From contig CALGLS010000573.1 of NCBI GenBank assembly GCA_937959375.1, forward strand, positions 1 to 8,739: DNA of 8,739 bases. Reading direction: 5' to 3'. The notes under the pieces are model-generated. The model was not told the DNA's origin, did not search any database, and saw only the letters and a program-made list of their open reading frames with translations. Source of the DNA: an uncultured Saprospiraceae bacterium (lineage in GTDB: Bacteria; Bacteroidota; Bacteroidia; Chitinophagales; Saprospiraceae). The position numbers were made by a program, and so were the translations under genes. Shown here piece by piece: positions 1 through 5,843 of this stretch (within the stretch, counting starts at the first letter, position 1; each line of letters begins with the position of its first letter).

Positions 1-25
1 ATAACTTCACCAAAAACAAAATACA

Positions 26-373
26 ATGAAAGAATTTATGATGATTTTTATCGGAAAGAGCTACGAAGATATGGGCCTTTCACCAGAGCAAATGCAAGCA
101 CGAATGGGGCAGTGGTTCGCATGGAATGAAAAGATGGCAAAAACTGGAAACCTAAGGGGTGGATCTGCTCTGACGGATAAGGTGAGACGTGTGTCAGGGC
201 CAGACAGAACGGTTACTGATTTAACAGGAGCTGAAGTAAAAGAACTGGTTGGAGGCTATTATACCATTGCTGCCAACAATATGGATGAGGTCGTAAAGAT
301 TGCAGAAGATTATCCTGACTATGATTTGGGAGGTACTGTAGAGATTCGTGAGATTATGGTTTTTGATCAATAG
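26..373 (+). CDS. YCII-related (DGPF-type) domain protein
   Basis: A 115-residue protein that fits a single YCII-related domain along its whole length. It begins MKEFMMIFIG, like the first strand of this ferredoxin-like fold. It carries the family signatures VGGYYTI (residues 75-81) and GGTVEIREI (102-110). The DGPF motif that names the subgroup is degenerate here (DRTVTDL, about 60-66). There is no signal peptide, so it should be cytosolic. The biochemical role of these proteins is not established; in actinobacteria, DGPF genes are known targets and neighbours of ECF42 sigma factors. The gene lies 160 bp upstream of such a sigma factor on the same strand, with a hairpin repeat between them. 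The ATG at 26 was chosen because it matches the usual family N-terminus. Only 25 bases of upstream sequence are visible, so the promoter cannot be judged. Confidence 0.88.
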   Translation: MKEFMMIFIGKSYEDMGLSPEQMQARMGQWFAWNEKMAKTGNLRGGSALTDKVRRVSGPDRTVTDLTGAEVKELVGGYYTIAANNMDEVVKIAEDYPDYDLGGTVEIREIMVFDQ

Positions 374-390
374 TTTTTGTAAATCGAAAA

Positions 391-520
391 AAGACCGAAG
401 AAGGGAGACCGAAGTCCGAAGTTTTTCGCTAACGTATTTATTACGATAATGGGAAACTTCCGTCTCTATCTGGCAGTGCAGCTAGACAGGTTCGGACTTC
501 GGTCTCCCGTCTTCCGTCTA
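391..520 (+). repeat. Nested-hairpin dispersed repeat, copy 1
   Basis: The outer arms 391-420 and 491-520 are inverted repeats that pair at 27 of 30 positions by hand count, with an uninterrupted 18-bp core (403-420 with 491-508). They are built from degenerate 7-8 nt units of the type gaagaccg/gaagacgg. An inner stem GAAGTTT (418-424) / AAACTTC (454-460) lies inside. The segment 411-465 is clearly homologous to the reverse complement of 5768-5819, including the shared words CTAACGTA, TACGAT and GGGAAACTTCCGTCT, so this is a repeat family rather than a one-off hairpin. Positions 466-490 have no counterpart in the second copy. The right arm ends 13 bases before the ATG of the sigma-factor gene, so any readthrough transcript from the YCII gene would carry a strong hairpin next to that start codon. 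No T-run follows, so it is not a standard intrinsic terminator on this strand. Confidence 0.85.
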
Positions 521-533
521 AAACAATCCCTCC

Positions 534-1772
534 ATGGAGCCCAAACTAATAGACCATCTCTTCCGACACCAACACGGTAAGATGGTTTCCATCTTGACAC
601 GAATTTTTGGATTGGCTCATCTTGAGACGATCGAGGATGCTGTGCAAGATACTTTTATGCAAGCGATGCAGGTTTGGCGACAACAACCTCCTGAGAATCC
701 TGAAGCCTGGTTGACACAAGCCGCAAAGAATCGAACCATTGATTTGTTTCGTAAATTTAATGCAGAGAAAAAGAGAATTGCTTATGTCCAAAATAGTCCT
801 TCACCTTCTGTGATTAGTGACTTGTTTCTTGAAACTGAAATCGAAGATGCGCAACTACGGATGATCTTTACTGCTTGTCATCCTTTGCTCAATCCACGCG
901 ACCAGATTGCTTTTGCACTCAAAACAATTTCTGGTTTTAGTAGTAAAGAAATTGCATCTGCTTTGTTGCTTAAGGAGGAGACGATTAAGAAAAGTTTGAG
1001 TCGAGCTCGAAAAACGGTTAGGCAAGAAGAGATCGCATTCGCTATACCAATTGGGGCTGAATTACCCGAGCGACTCGACCGAGTTTTGAAAATTGTTTAT
1101 CTGATTTTTAACGAAGGTTTTCATTCCAACAAAAAAGATATGCTCATTCGCAAAGAACTTTGTGGAGAAGCAATTCGCTTATGCAAAATGCTTTTAAAAA
1201 ATGACCTGACCAACCCTCCCAAAGTTTACGCACTGTTTGCTTTGATGTGTTTTCATAGCGCACGAATGCCCAGTCGAGTTGATGAAAATAATGAGTTGGT
1301 TGATTTGAAAAATCAAGACCGCTCTTTGTGGTATCTACCCTTGATGACTTTGGGGAATCGAGCAATGATGCGAGCAGTTGAGGCAGAAACTTTTTCTACG
1401 TATCATTACGAAGCGGCAATAGCAGCTGAGCATCTTAAAGCGACTACTTTTGAAAAAACAGATTGGGACAAAATTTTGGATTGGTATGAAAAATTACTTG
1501 AGATCCAACCTTCTGATCTTACTCAATTGAATATAGCGATGGTGCACCTTCAACGAAATGATGCAGATGCTGCGCTAGCAGTTTTGAAAGTAGTTAATCC
1601 AGATGAACTAGCGCAAAGAACCTATCTTTATCATGGAGCTTATGCTGAGTATTTTGCTAAAAAAGAAAACTTAAAAAAGGCAATTGAGTGTATTAACAAA
1701 GCACTTGATTTGGTTGCAAATGAATCCGAACGACAATTTTTATTGAAAAAGAGAGAAACATTATTACGTTAA
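534..1772 (+). CDS. ECF42-type RNA polymerase sigma factor with C-terminal TPR extension
   Basis: A 412-residue protein, twice the size of an ordinary ECF sigma factor. Sigma region 2 is at about 5-75 (EDAVQDTF at 34-41 and AWLTQAAKNRTIDLFRK at 58-74). Region 4 is at about 105-165, with the helix-turn-helix GFSSKEIASALLLKEETIKK at 134-153. The extension (about 180-412) carries YLIFNEGF (189-196), a conserved central block including ARMPSR (243-248) and NQDRSLWYLPL (260-270), and TPR-like helices from about 315 to 410 (for example LNIAMVHLQRNDADAALAVL, 332-351). This architecture is that of group ECF42 (COG4941), in which the extension is reported to control activity in place of an anti-sigma factor. 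None is encoded nearby. The flanking YCII and TfoX_N genes agree with the family pattern. The TfoX_N gene starts 15 bp after the stop and is probably co-transcribed. The start at 534 gives a full region 2; there is no clear ribosome binding site. Confidence 0.93.
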   Translation: MEPKLIDHLFRHQHGKMVSILTRIFGLAHLETIEDAVQDTFMQAMQVWRQQPPENPEAWLTQAAKNRTIDLFRKFNAEKKRIAYVQNSPSPSVISDLFLETEIEDAQLRMIFTACHPLLNPRDQIAFALKTISGFSSKEIASALLLKEETIKKSLSRARKTVRQEEIAFAIPIGAELPERLDRVLKIVYLIFNEGFHSNKKDMLIRKELCGEAIRLCKMLLKNDLTNPPKVYALFALMCFHSARMPSRVDENNELVDLKNQDRSLWYLPLMTLGNRAMMRAVEAETFSTYHYEAAIAAEHLKATTFEKTDWDKILDWYEKLLEIQPSDLTQLNIAMVHLQRNDADAALAVLKVVNPDELAQRTYLYHGAYAEYFAKKENLKKAIECINKALDLVANESERQFLLKKRETLLR

Positions 1773-1787
1773 AAAAATAATAGAGTT

Positions 1788-2159
1788 ATGCCTTACGATG
1801 AATTAATCGCTGATCGCGTTAGACAAGCTTTCCGAGATATAAATACTTCCTTCGAAGAAAAAAGAATGTTTGGAGGTTTGTGTTTTATGGTAGATGATAA
1901 AATGTGTTGCGGGATACATTGGGATAAGAAAAAAGAAACTGATTTACTTATGGCAAGGATAGGAGAAGAGGCTTCTGAAGAGGCAATGAAACGTACGGGT
2001 TGCCATCCGATGGACTTCACGGGACGCCCAATGCGTGGGTACGTTTTTGTGACACCCGATGGCTATGATTTGGATGAAGACATGGCTTATTGGATTGGCT
2101 TATGTGTGGCCTTCAATCCTTTGGCAAAAGCCAGTGCTAAGAAGAAAAAGAAAAAGTGA
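1788..2159 (+). CDS. TfoX N-terminal domain protein
   Basis: A 123-residue protein matching the stand-alone TfoX/Sxy N-terminal domain. The conserved blocks are EKRMFGGLCFMV (24-35), MCCG (39-42), LMARIG (54-59) and HPMDFTGRPMRGYVFV (73-88). It lacks the C-terminal domain of the E. coli competence regulator Sxy/TfoX, so a competence role should not be assumed. Short single-domain members are common in non-competent bacteria and have no settled function. The C-terminus is a lysine run (KKKKKK) that may be disordered or contact nucleic acid (inference). It lies 15 bp behind the sigma-factor gene and is very likely in the same operon, which makes it either a companion or a target of that sigma factor. 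No signal peptide. No convincing terminator was found just after it; the next structure is the palindrome beginning at 2262. Confidence 0.88.
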   Translation: MPYDELIADRVRQAFRDINTSFEEKRMFGGLCFMVDDKMCCGIHWDKKKETDLLMARIGEEASEEAMKRTGCHPMDFTGRPMRGYVFVTPDGYDLDEDMAYWIGLCVAFNPLAKASAKKKKKK

Positions 2160-2502
2160 AATCAATTTTTGCTGAATCGTATGTCTACTGCTTGCCCAAC
2201 TTACCGAAAAAAATCAAGATTTGTGTTGTCAATTATTGTATATTTGTTTGCTGTAAAAAGTAAGTAATGTACAGAAATTGGGTTTCCATTAATTTGAGAT
2301 GAATTTTTGTTCTAGGCGACTTACAATTTATTAGGTGTAGCCATAGCTACAGCTAATAAATTTAAGGAAGTATGGAACTAAAATTCGCTCAAATTAATAG
2401 CAAATTTAATTCTGTAGATTACTTTACATCCCCAATCTTCTAATCAAGTGATTAATAAATTAATTGGTAAAGGACTCTTACTCAGAGACAAATACACAAA
2501 AA
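2160..2502. other. Intergenic gap holding a large palindrome
   Basis: No convincing gene lies in these 343 bases. The main content is the imperfect palindrome at 2262-2424, listed separately. A small perfect dyad, TAATCA-AG-TGATTA, lies at 2441-2454, about 50 bases before the ATG of the next gene, and could be a protein-binding site. No good TAnnTTTG promoter motif was seen. A frame is open from 2418 to 2513, with its stop overlapping the start of the next gene, but it is only 31 codons long and has no ATG. Confidence 0.6.
2262..2424. repeat. 163-bp imperfect palindrome (MITE-like or long-hairpin element)
   Basis: The left arm (2262-2341) and the reverse complement of the right arm (2346-2424) align along their whole length, with about 60 of 80 columns identical by hand count. 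The best blocks are the terminal AAGTAAT, TACAGAA, ATTAATTTGAG, GAATTT and, at the centre, a 17-bp stem with one mismatch (2325-2341 with 2346-2362) closed by a 4-base loop. The central stem-loop alone would be very stable. No T-run follows on either strand, so it is not a textbook terminator. Full-length self-complementarity suggests a miniature inverted-repeat element or a fold-back RNA. I saw no clear target-site duplication and no second copy in the window. Confidence 0.75.
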
Positions 2503-2937
2503 ATGGAGGTTAAACCAGGAATAGGCATCGGCCTAGTTAAATTCGGAATGGACAAAGAGGAAGTTGAATTCTTGTTTGGAGAGCCAAGTGAGACGCAAAT
2601 TGATCAGGAAGATGAGAACAAAGAGATTTGGATCTTTAACGATGAAAAGATGCGACTAAGCTTTTATCCCGATGAAGATTACAAATTAGGTTACATAGAA
2701 ACATCTAACCCAGCATTAGAATTCAATGGAAAAAAATTACTTGGACTGAAGATCGAAGAGGTTAAGCATGAGTTCGTAAATCGAAGAATCGAATCTTGGG
2801 AACAAGATAAATACCCTTCCTTCTCCGTTGAGTTTAATGAAGATTACTACCTCTCTTTACACCAATCTTATGGTGAGTTAACTGAAATCCACATGGGAGT
2901 TCCTTTTAAAAATGATGATGAATATCAGTGGCCTTAG
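2503..2937 (+). CDS. Unrecognised acidic protein with internal duplication
   Basis: A 144-residue protein that I cannot assign to a named family. The frame is open from a TTG at 2464, but the ATG at 2503 is preferred because the plausible folded region (PGIGIGLVKFGM) begins just after it. The sequence reads as two related halves. Residues 14-70 run FGMDKEEVEFLFGEP, then WIFNDEKMRLSFYPDED, then LGYIETSNP. Residues 80-134 run LGLKIEEVKHEF, then FSVEFNEDYYLSLHQS, then LTEIHMGVP. Each half has a G-x3-EEV helix followed by beta strands. It is strongly acidic and has no signal peptide or membrane segment, so it should be cytosolic. It ends in YQWP. Small acidic proteins of this shape include immunity proteins of polymorphic toxins, but no toxin gene is in the window, so that role is only a guess. 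It stands alone between the palindrome and a terminator. Confidence 0.8.
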   Translation: MEVKPGIGIGLVKFGMDKEEVEFLFGEPSETQIDQEDENKEIWIFNDEKMRLSFYPDEDYKLGYIETSNPALEFNGKKLLGLKIEEVKHEFVNRRIESWEQDKYPSFSVEFNEDYYLSLHQSYGELTEIHMGVPFKNDDEYQWP

Positions 2938-2950
2938 TGCTCAATTCAAT

Positions 2951-2989
2951 AAAAAAGCAACAGACTAAATGTATAGCCTGTTGCCTTTA
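2951..2989. terminator. Two-way intrinsic terminator between convergent genes
   Basis: A 7-bp stem, GCAACAG (2957-2963) / CTGTTGC (2978-2984), has a 14-base loop. On the - strand it is followed directly by six T (complement of 2951-2956), a good intrinsic terminator for transcripts coming from rtcB. On the + strand it is followed by CTTTAAAA, a weaker tract, placed 20 bases after the stop of the 144-residue protein gene. One hairpin can therefore serve both converging genes. Confidence 0.72.
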
Positions 2990-3004
2990 AAATGTACTAT
3001 ATCT

Positions 3005-3039
3005 GTGACACGCTTTTAGTCTATAAGTAGTTGTGTCAC
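3005..3039 (-). other. Stem-loop in the rtcB 3' untranslated region
   Basis: A perfect 7-bp inverted repeat, GTGACAC (3005-3011) / GTGTCAC (3033-3039), encloses 21 bases. It lies about 70 bases beyond the rtcB stop and just before the T-run terminator on that strand. No T-run follows this stem itself, so it may be a 3'-end stabilising hairpin or a protein site. Evidence is the dyad only. Confidence 0.4.
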
Positions 3040-3108
3040 TCCGACAGTATTCATTGCCCACTTCACATCATATACCTCATCCACTGCATCAAGATGGACG
3101 ATGAAATT

Positions 3109-4503
3109 CTAACCTTTATTCCGTGCCGCAATCTTCGCCGCACGTTTCTTTCGCCAAGGTGCTTCTGTCATCCAATCACCAGCCATAATACAACCATAAG
3201 GCATTACCTCATCTACCACCTCTCCCAAGTCAAATTCTTTCATCTGAGCCTGTACATTAGCGGCATTTTTGTAAGCTGATGGTAACTCCGAAATATCAAT
3301 GTTACCAGAGTGAAAACGAACATCTAAGCCGGCCGTTTCTTCTTCAAAAATGGCTTCAATTGTTTTTCCAACTTTGTTGCGTTTATGCTGTGAACGACTG
3401 ATGTCTCTACCAGCACCGTGCGGTGCAAAACCTAGGTTGTTAGCCGTTGCATTCCCTTTTACAATTAAAACGGGCTCGCTCATGTTTAGCGGAATCAAAC
3501 GCAAACCATCAACAGAATCAGGAACAAAAGCATCGCGCAATGGGGTTGCACCTTTTGCATGATAAAATAGATCATCTTCTTTGAAAACGAAGTTATGTTC
3601 ATTCCAAAAACGCTGAACAACTTCCCCTTTTAATTTTTCAACAGTTGCCTGATGCAAAACGGTATGGTTCAACTTTGTCCATTCTCTTGTGATCTGCAAA
3701 GCATCCCAATACTTAATCCCTTCCGGTGTATCGTAAGGAATCCAGGCGTTTTTTGCCAAAGTGTTTGGTGAAATTTCCTTACGGAAACGCTCCGCCAACT
3801 TCATTCCCTGCTTGTACAAATGTGCACCAAATCCTCTAGATCCGTGATGTGTCACCATGATGGTTTCTCCAGTTTCACGCGAAGTACCAACGTATAAGAA
3901 ATGGTTGCCGTCACCCTGCGTTCCCAAATGAGTTTTCGCAAGCGTCATACTTTTTTGATTTTGGAAAAAGACGTTATCCGAAATTTTTTCTTCTAACGCT
4001 TTAGGCAAATCAAAAAGATCGGTACGACCTCCACCTCCAAAGTGCGTAATCGAGTGTGCTGCATCCAAAACGGATTTAGGAGACACCTTTCCAAAATTAG
4101 TCATCATCACCGAGCAACAAACATCAGCAGAATGCATCGCAGGATGAATCGCATTTTTGGTAGCAACCACAGCACCCACCGGTATTTGACCTTTTCCGCC
4201 AGTAGGACAAGCATCAGGCATCACTGCTCCTCTTACGACGGTAGGTGTCTTCATCAATTCATCCATTGTTTCAAAAACCTGTTTTACATTGTCTTCCTCT
4301 GCTGCTGATTCTGCACGTATGTTTTTGTGGTATTCCATAGCTGTAGCTAAAGGCTCAATCGTTGGTGGTGGACAAACACTTTTCAAATAAGTATCTAGTG
4401 CATCACCCGCTAATTCATTCGCATTCGCAAATTGGATCGCTTCCTTAAACCATTTCCCTTGCTGGTATCCCAATTCGATTATTGTCTTTCCTGTGATTTT
4501 CAT
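3109..4503 (-). CDS. rtcB: RtcB-family RNA ligase
   Basis: A 464-residue RtcB protein. RtcB joins RNA 2',3'-cyclic-phosphate or 3'-phosphate ends to 5'-OH ends using GTP and Mn2+, repairing or splicing RNA in the cytoplasm. The active-site set is complete: D127 and C130 in HSADVCCS, H201 in GDGNHF, H219 in HHGSRGFG, H315 in YHAKGATP, and the guanylylated histidine H362 in APHGAGRDISRS. Against E. coli RtcB (408 residues; D75, C78, H168, H185, H281, H337, from memory) the N-terminus is about 50 residues longer, the segment between C130 and H201 is about 19 shorter, and the tail after H362 is about 30 longer and ends in a basic stretch. This suggests a separate RtcB subgroup. The ATG at 4503 is the only sensible start. 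No archease (a cofactor in some systems) or RtcA is in the window. The gene diverges from a WYL regulator, which probably controls it (inference). Confidence 0.93.
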   Translation of the reverse strand: MKITGKTIIELGYQQGKWFKEAIQFANANELAGDALDTYLKSVCPPPTIEPLATAMEYHKNIRAESAAEEDNVKQVFETMDELMKTPTVVRGAVMPDACPTGGKGQIPVGAVVATKNAIHPAMHSADVCCSVMMTNFGKVSPKSVLDAAHSITHFGGGGRTDLFDLPKALEEKISDNVFFQNQKSMTLAKTHLGTQGDGNHFLYVGTSRETGETIMVTHHGSRGFGAHLYKQGMKLAERFRKEISPNTLAKNAWIPYDTPEGIKYWDALQITREWTKLNHTVLHQATVEKLKGEVVQRFWNEHNFVFKEDDLFYHAKGATPLRDAFVPDSVDGLRLIPLNMSEPVLIVKGNATANNLGFAPHGAGRDISRSQHKRNKVGKTIEAIFEEETAGLDVRFHSGNIDISELPSAYKNAANVQAQMKEFDLGEVVDEVMPYGCIMAGDWMTEAPWRKKRAAKIAARNKG

Positions 4504-4551
4504 AATGAAAAATTTTTATTGTTTATCTAACTAATTGATTTGATACCCCAA

Positions 4552-4585
4552 AGTTGAGGCCCAACTGCGCAATTATCTTGCGTAG
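4552..4585. promoter_or_regulatory. Two adjacent dyads, candidate operators between rtcB and the WYL gene
   Basis: Dyad A is AGTTG-N5-CAACT (4552-4566). Dyad B is CT.CGCAA-N5-TTGCG.AG (4565-4585), pairing at 7 of 8 arm positions. They touch at 4565-4566. Dyad B overlaps the TTG at 4578-4580 that I propose as the -33 element of the WYL gene, a typical position for autorepression. On the rtcB strand, dyad A overlaps CAACTTTG (4556 down to 4549), one mismatch from TAnnTTTG, with no TTG at the right distance upstream. That would fit a promoter needing an activator. The dyads are seen directly; binding is inference. Confidence 0.45.
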
Positions 4586-4608
4586 TACTAAATTATTTTC
4601 TACATTTG
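4578..4608 (+). promoter_or_regulatory. Bacteroidota-type promoter of the WYL regulator gene
   Basis: TTG at 4578-4580 is followed after 20 bases by TACATTTG at 4601-4608, an exact match to the Bacteroidota -7 consensus TAnnTTTG at a spacing usual for this phylum. Transcription would begin just downstream and leave a leader of about 120 nt before the ATG at 4737. Confidence 0.55.
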
Positions 4609-4635
4609 TTACCATTCAGCCCTCATACGTTCAAT

Positions 4636-4676
4636 TTCCCATCGGGGAATCCCATGATTAATTCAGGGCGCAGCCC
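4636..4676 (+). other. Small hairpins in the WYL gene leader
   Basis: Two short stems lie in the proposed leader: TTCCC/GGGAA (4636-4640 with 4645-4649, 4-base loop) and GGGC/GCCC around the loop GCA (4666-4676). They are more G+C-rich than their surroundings. They do not match a riboswitch class that I know. Confidence 0.25.
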
Positions 4677-4736
4677 GAAAGCCTGCATCCACATCCCTAA
4701 ACTCAGAGCCCGAATACCACATAACACACCTAACCC

Positions 4737-5753
4737 ATGGCACTAAACAAAAACGCCCTAATCCGTTACCGAACCATAGACAAATGTCTTCAAAATCGCT
4801 ATCGTAAATGGACGCTAGACGACATCATCGAAGCCTGCTCCGAGGCACTCTACGAATACGAAGGCAAAGACGTTAACGTAAGTAAACGAACCATTCAGCT
4901 TGATATACAAATGATGCGCAGCGATAAGTTGGGATACAATGCACCGATTGTTGTATACGAAAGAAAGTACTACAAATATGAAGAAGAGCATTACAGCATA
5001 ACGGATATTCCATTGACAGATGTGGACATGACGGTATTGTCAGAAGCAGTAGAAATGTTGAAGCAATTCAAAGAGTTCTCGCTGTTTTCAGAATTAGGTG
5101 GCATCATTAACCGATTAGAAGATAAGATCCATACTGAAAAAACTAATCAACCATCGGTTATTCATTTTGAGAAAAATGAAAACCTAAAAGGTCTAGAACA
5201 TTTGGATGGTTTGTATCAAGCGATTATTAAAAAGCTAGTTTTGGAAATAACGTACCAGTCTTTTAGTGCGCGACGACCTTCCAATTTTTCATTCCATCCT
5301 TATATTTTAAAAGAGTTCAATAATCGATGGTTTTTGGTAGGTCGAAAAGAAGGGAACGATACCATAATGACCTTGGCCTTAGATCGTTTGATCAAGATTG
5401 GTTTTGATTTGTCAATAAAATACAAACAAGAAGATTTTGATGCAGATGAATACTACAAGAATACCTACGGAGTGTCAGTTCATACGGCTTCAAGAATTGT
5501 AGAAACAGAATTGATTGTAGATCGAAGCAATGCACCATATGTGTTGACCAAACCTTTTCATGCTTCACAAGTACATAAAGAAACCTACGAGAATGGCTCT
5601 ATACTTATTGGATTGAAAGTACATCACAATTTTGAGTTGGAACGATTGATCTTAGGTTTTGGAGAATCCATTACTGTGGTAAAACCAAAGATGTTGCGTA
5701 AGCGAATTAAGAAGAAGTTGGAGTGGGCTATTGGGAGATATGGAGAGGTTTGA
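4737..5753 (+). CDS. WYL-domain transcriptional regulator
   Basis: A 338-residue protein with the three-part plan of WYL regulators. An N-terminal winged helix-turn-helix spans about 1-75, with the recognition region VSKRTIQLDIQMM at 48-60. The WYL domain spans about 155-225, with HPYILKEFNNRWFLVG at 187-202 (WFL in place of the usual WYL) and LALDRL at 213-218. A WCX-type C-terminal domain spans about 255-335, including the LERLILGFG segment (301-309) typical of its end. WYL domains bind nucleic acids or other ligands and switch DNA binding; members act as repressors or activators. It diverges from rtcB, with two dyads and a good promoter in the gap, so it most likely regulates rtcB and itself (inference). 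The TGA stop at 5751-5753 is also the first three bases of the downstream hairpin repeat. The ATG at 4737 gives a full-length winged helix. Confidence 0.9.
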   Translation: MALNKNALIRYRTIDKCLQNRYRKWTLDDIIEACSEALYEYEGKDVNVSKRTIQLDIQMMRSDKLGYNAPIVVYERKYYKYEEEHYSITDIPLTDVDMTVLSEAVEMLKQFKEFSLFSELGGIINRLEDKIHTEKTNQPSVIHFEKNENLKGLEHLDGLYQAIIKKLVLEITYQSFSARRPSNFSFHPYILKEFNNRWFLVGRKEGNDTIMTLALDRLIKIGFDLSIKYKQEDFDADEYYKNTYGVSVHTASRIVETELIVDRSNAPYVLTKPFHASQVHKETYENGSILIGLKVHHNFELERLILGFGESITVVKPKMLRKRIKKKLEWAIGRYGEV

Positions 5754-5841
5754 AGACCGAAGACCGAAGACGGAAGTTTCCCGCGGATCGTACTACGTTA
5801 GAAGAGAACTTCGGACTTCCGTCTTCCGTCTTCGGACTTCA
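5751..5841 (-). repeat. Nested-hairpin dispersed repeat, copy 2 (inverted relative to copy 1)
   Basis: The arms 5751-5777 and 5815-5841 pair at 25 of 27 positions and consist of tandem gaagaccg/gaagacgg-like units. An inner GAAGTT (5773-5778) / AACTTC (5807-5812) stem encloses the loop. The reverse complement of 5768-5819 aligns with 411-465 of copy 1, so the two copies lie in opposite orientations. The element starts at the stop codon of the WYL gene and ends two bases before the last codon position of the GH97 gene, filling the convergent gap. It could act as a two-way transcription stop or an RNA 3'-end stabiliser, although no T-run flanks it. Open frames read through it give arginine/lysine/threonine-rich peptides that are very unlikely to be real proteins. 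Confidence 0.85.
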
Positions 5842-5843
5842 CC

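Noticed and set aside
1788..2159. TfoX_N protein as evidence for natural competence
   Set aside because: Only the N-terminal domain is present, and such stand-alone proteins are widespread without competence; no com genes are in the window.
2464..2502. TTG-initiated 13-residue extension of the 144-residue protein
   Set aside because: An ATG follows at 2503, directly before the plausible folded region, and the extension has no matching features.
2418..2513. A 31-codon frame ending at the ATG of the 144-residue protein (ends KYTKNGG)
   Set aside because: It has no ATG and a stop just upstream. The overlap with the next start is suggestive of a leader peptide or gene remnant, but the evidence is too thin.
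3031..4308. + strand frames of 70-88 codons opposite rtcB
   Set aside because: Antisense shadows of rtcB; composition is rich in His, Cys and Ser with no domain.
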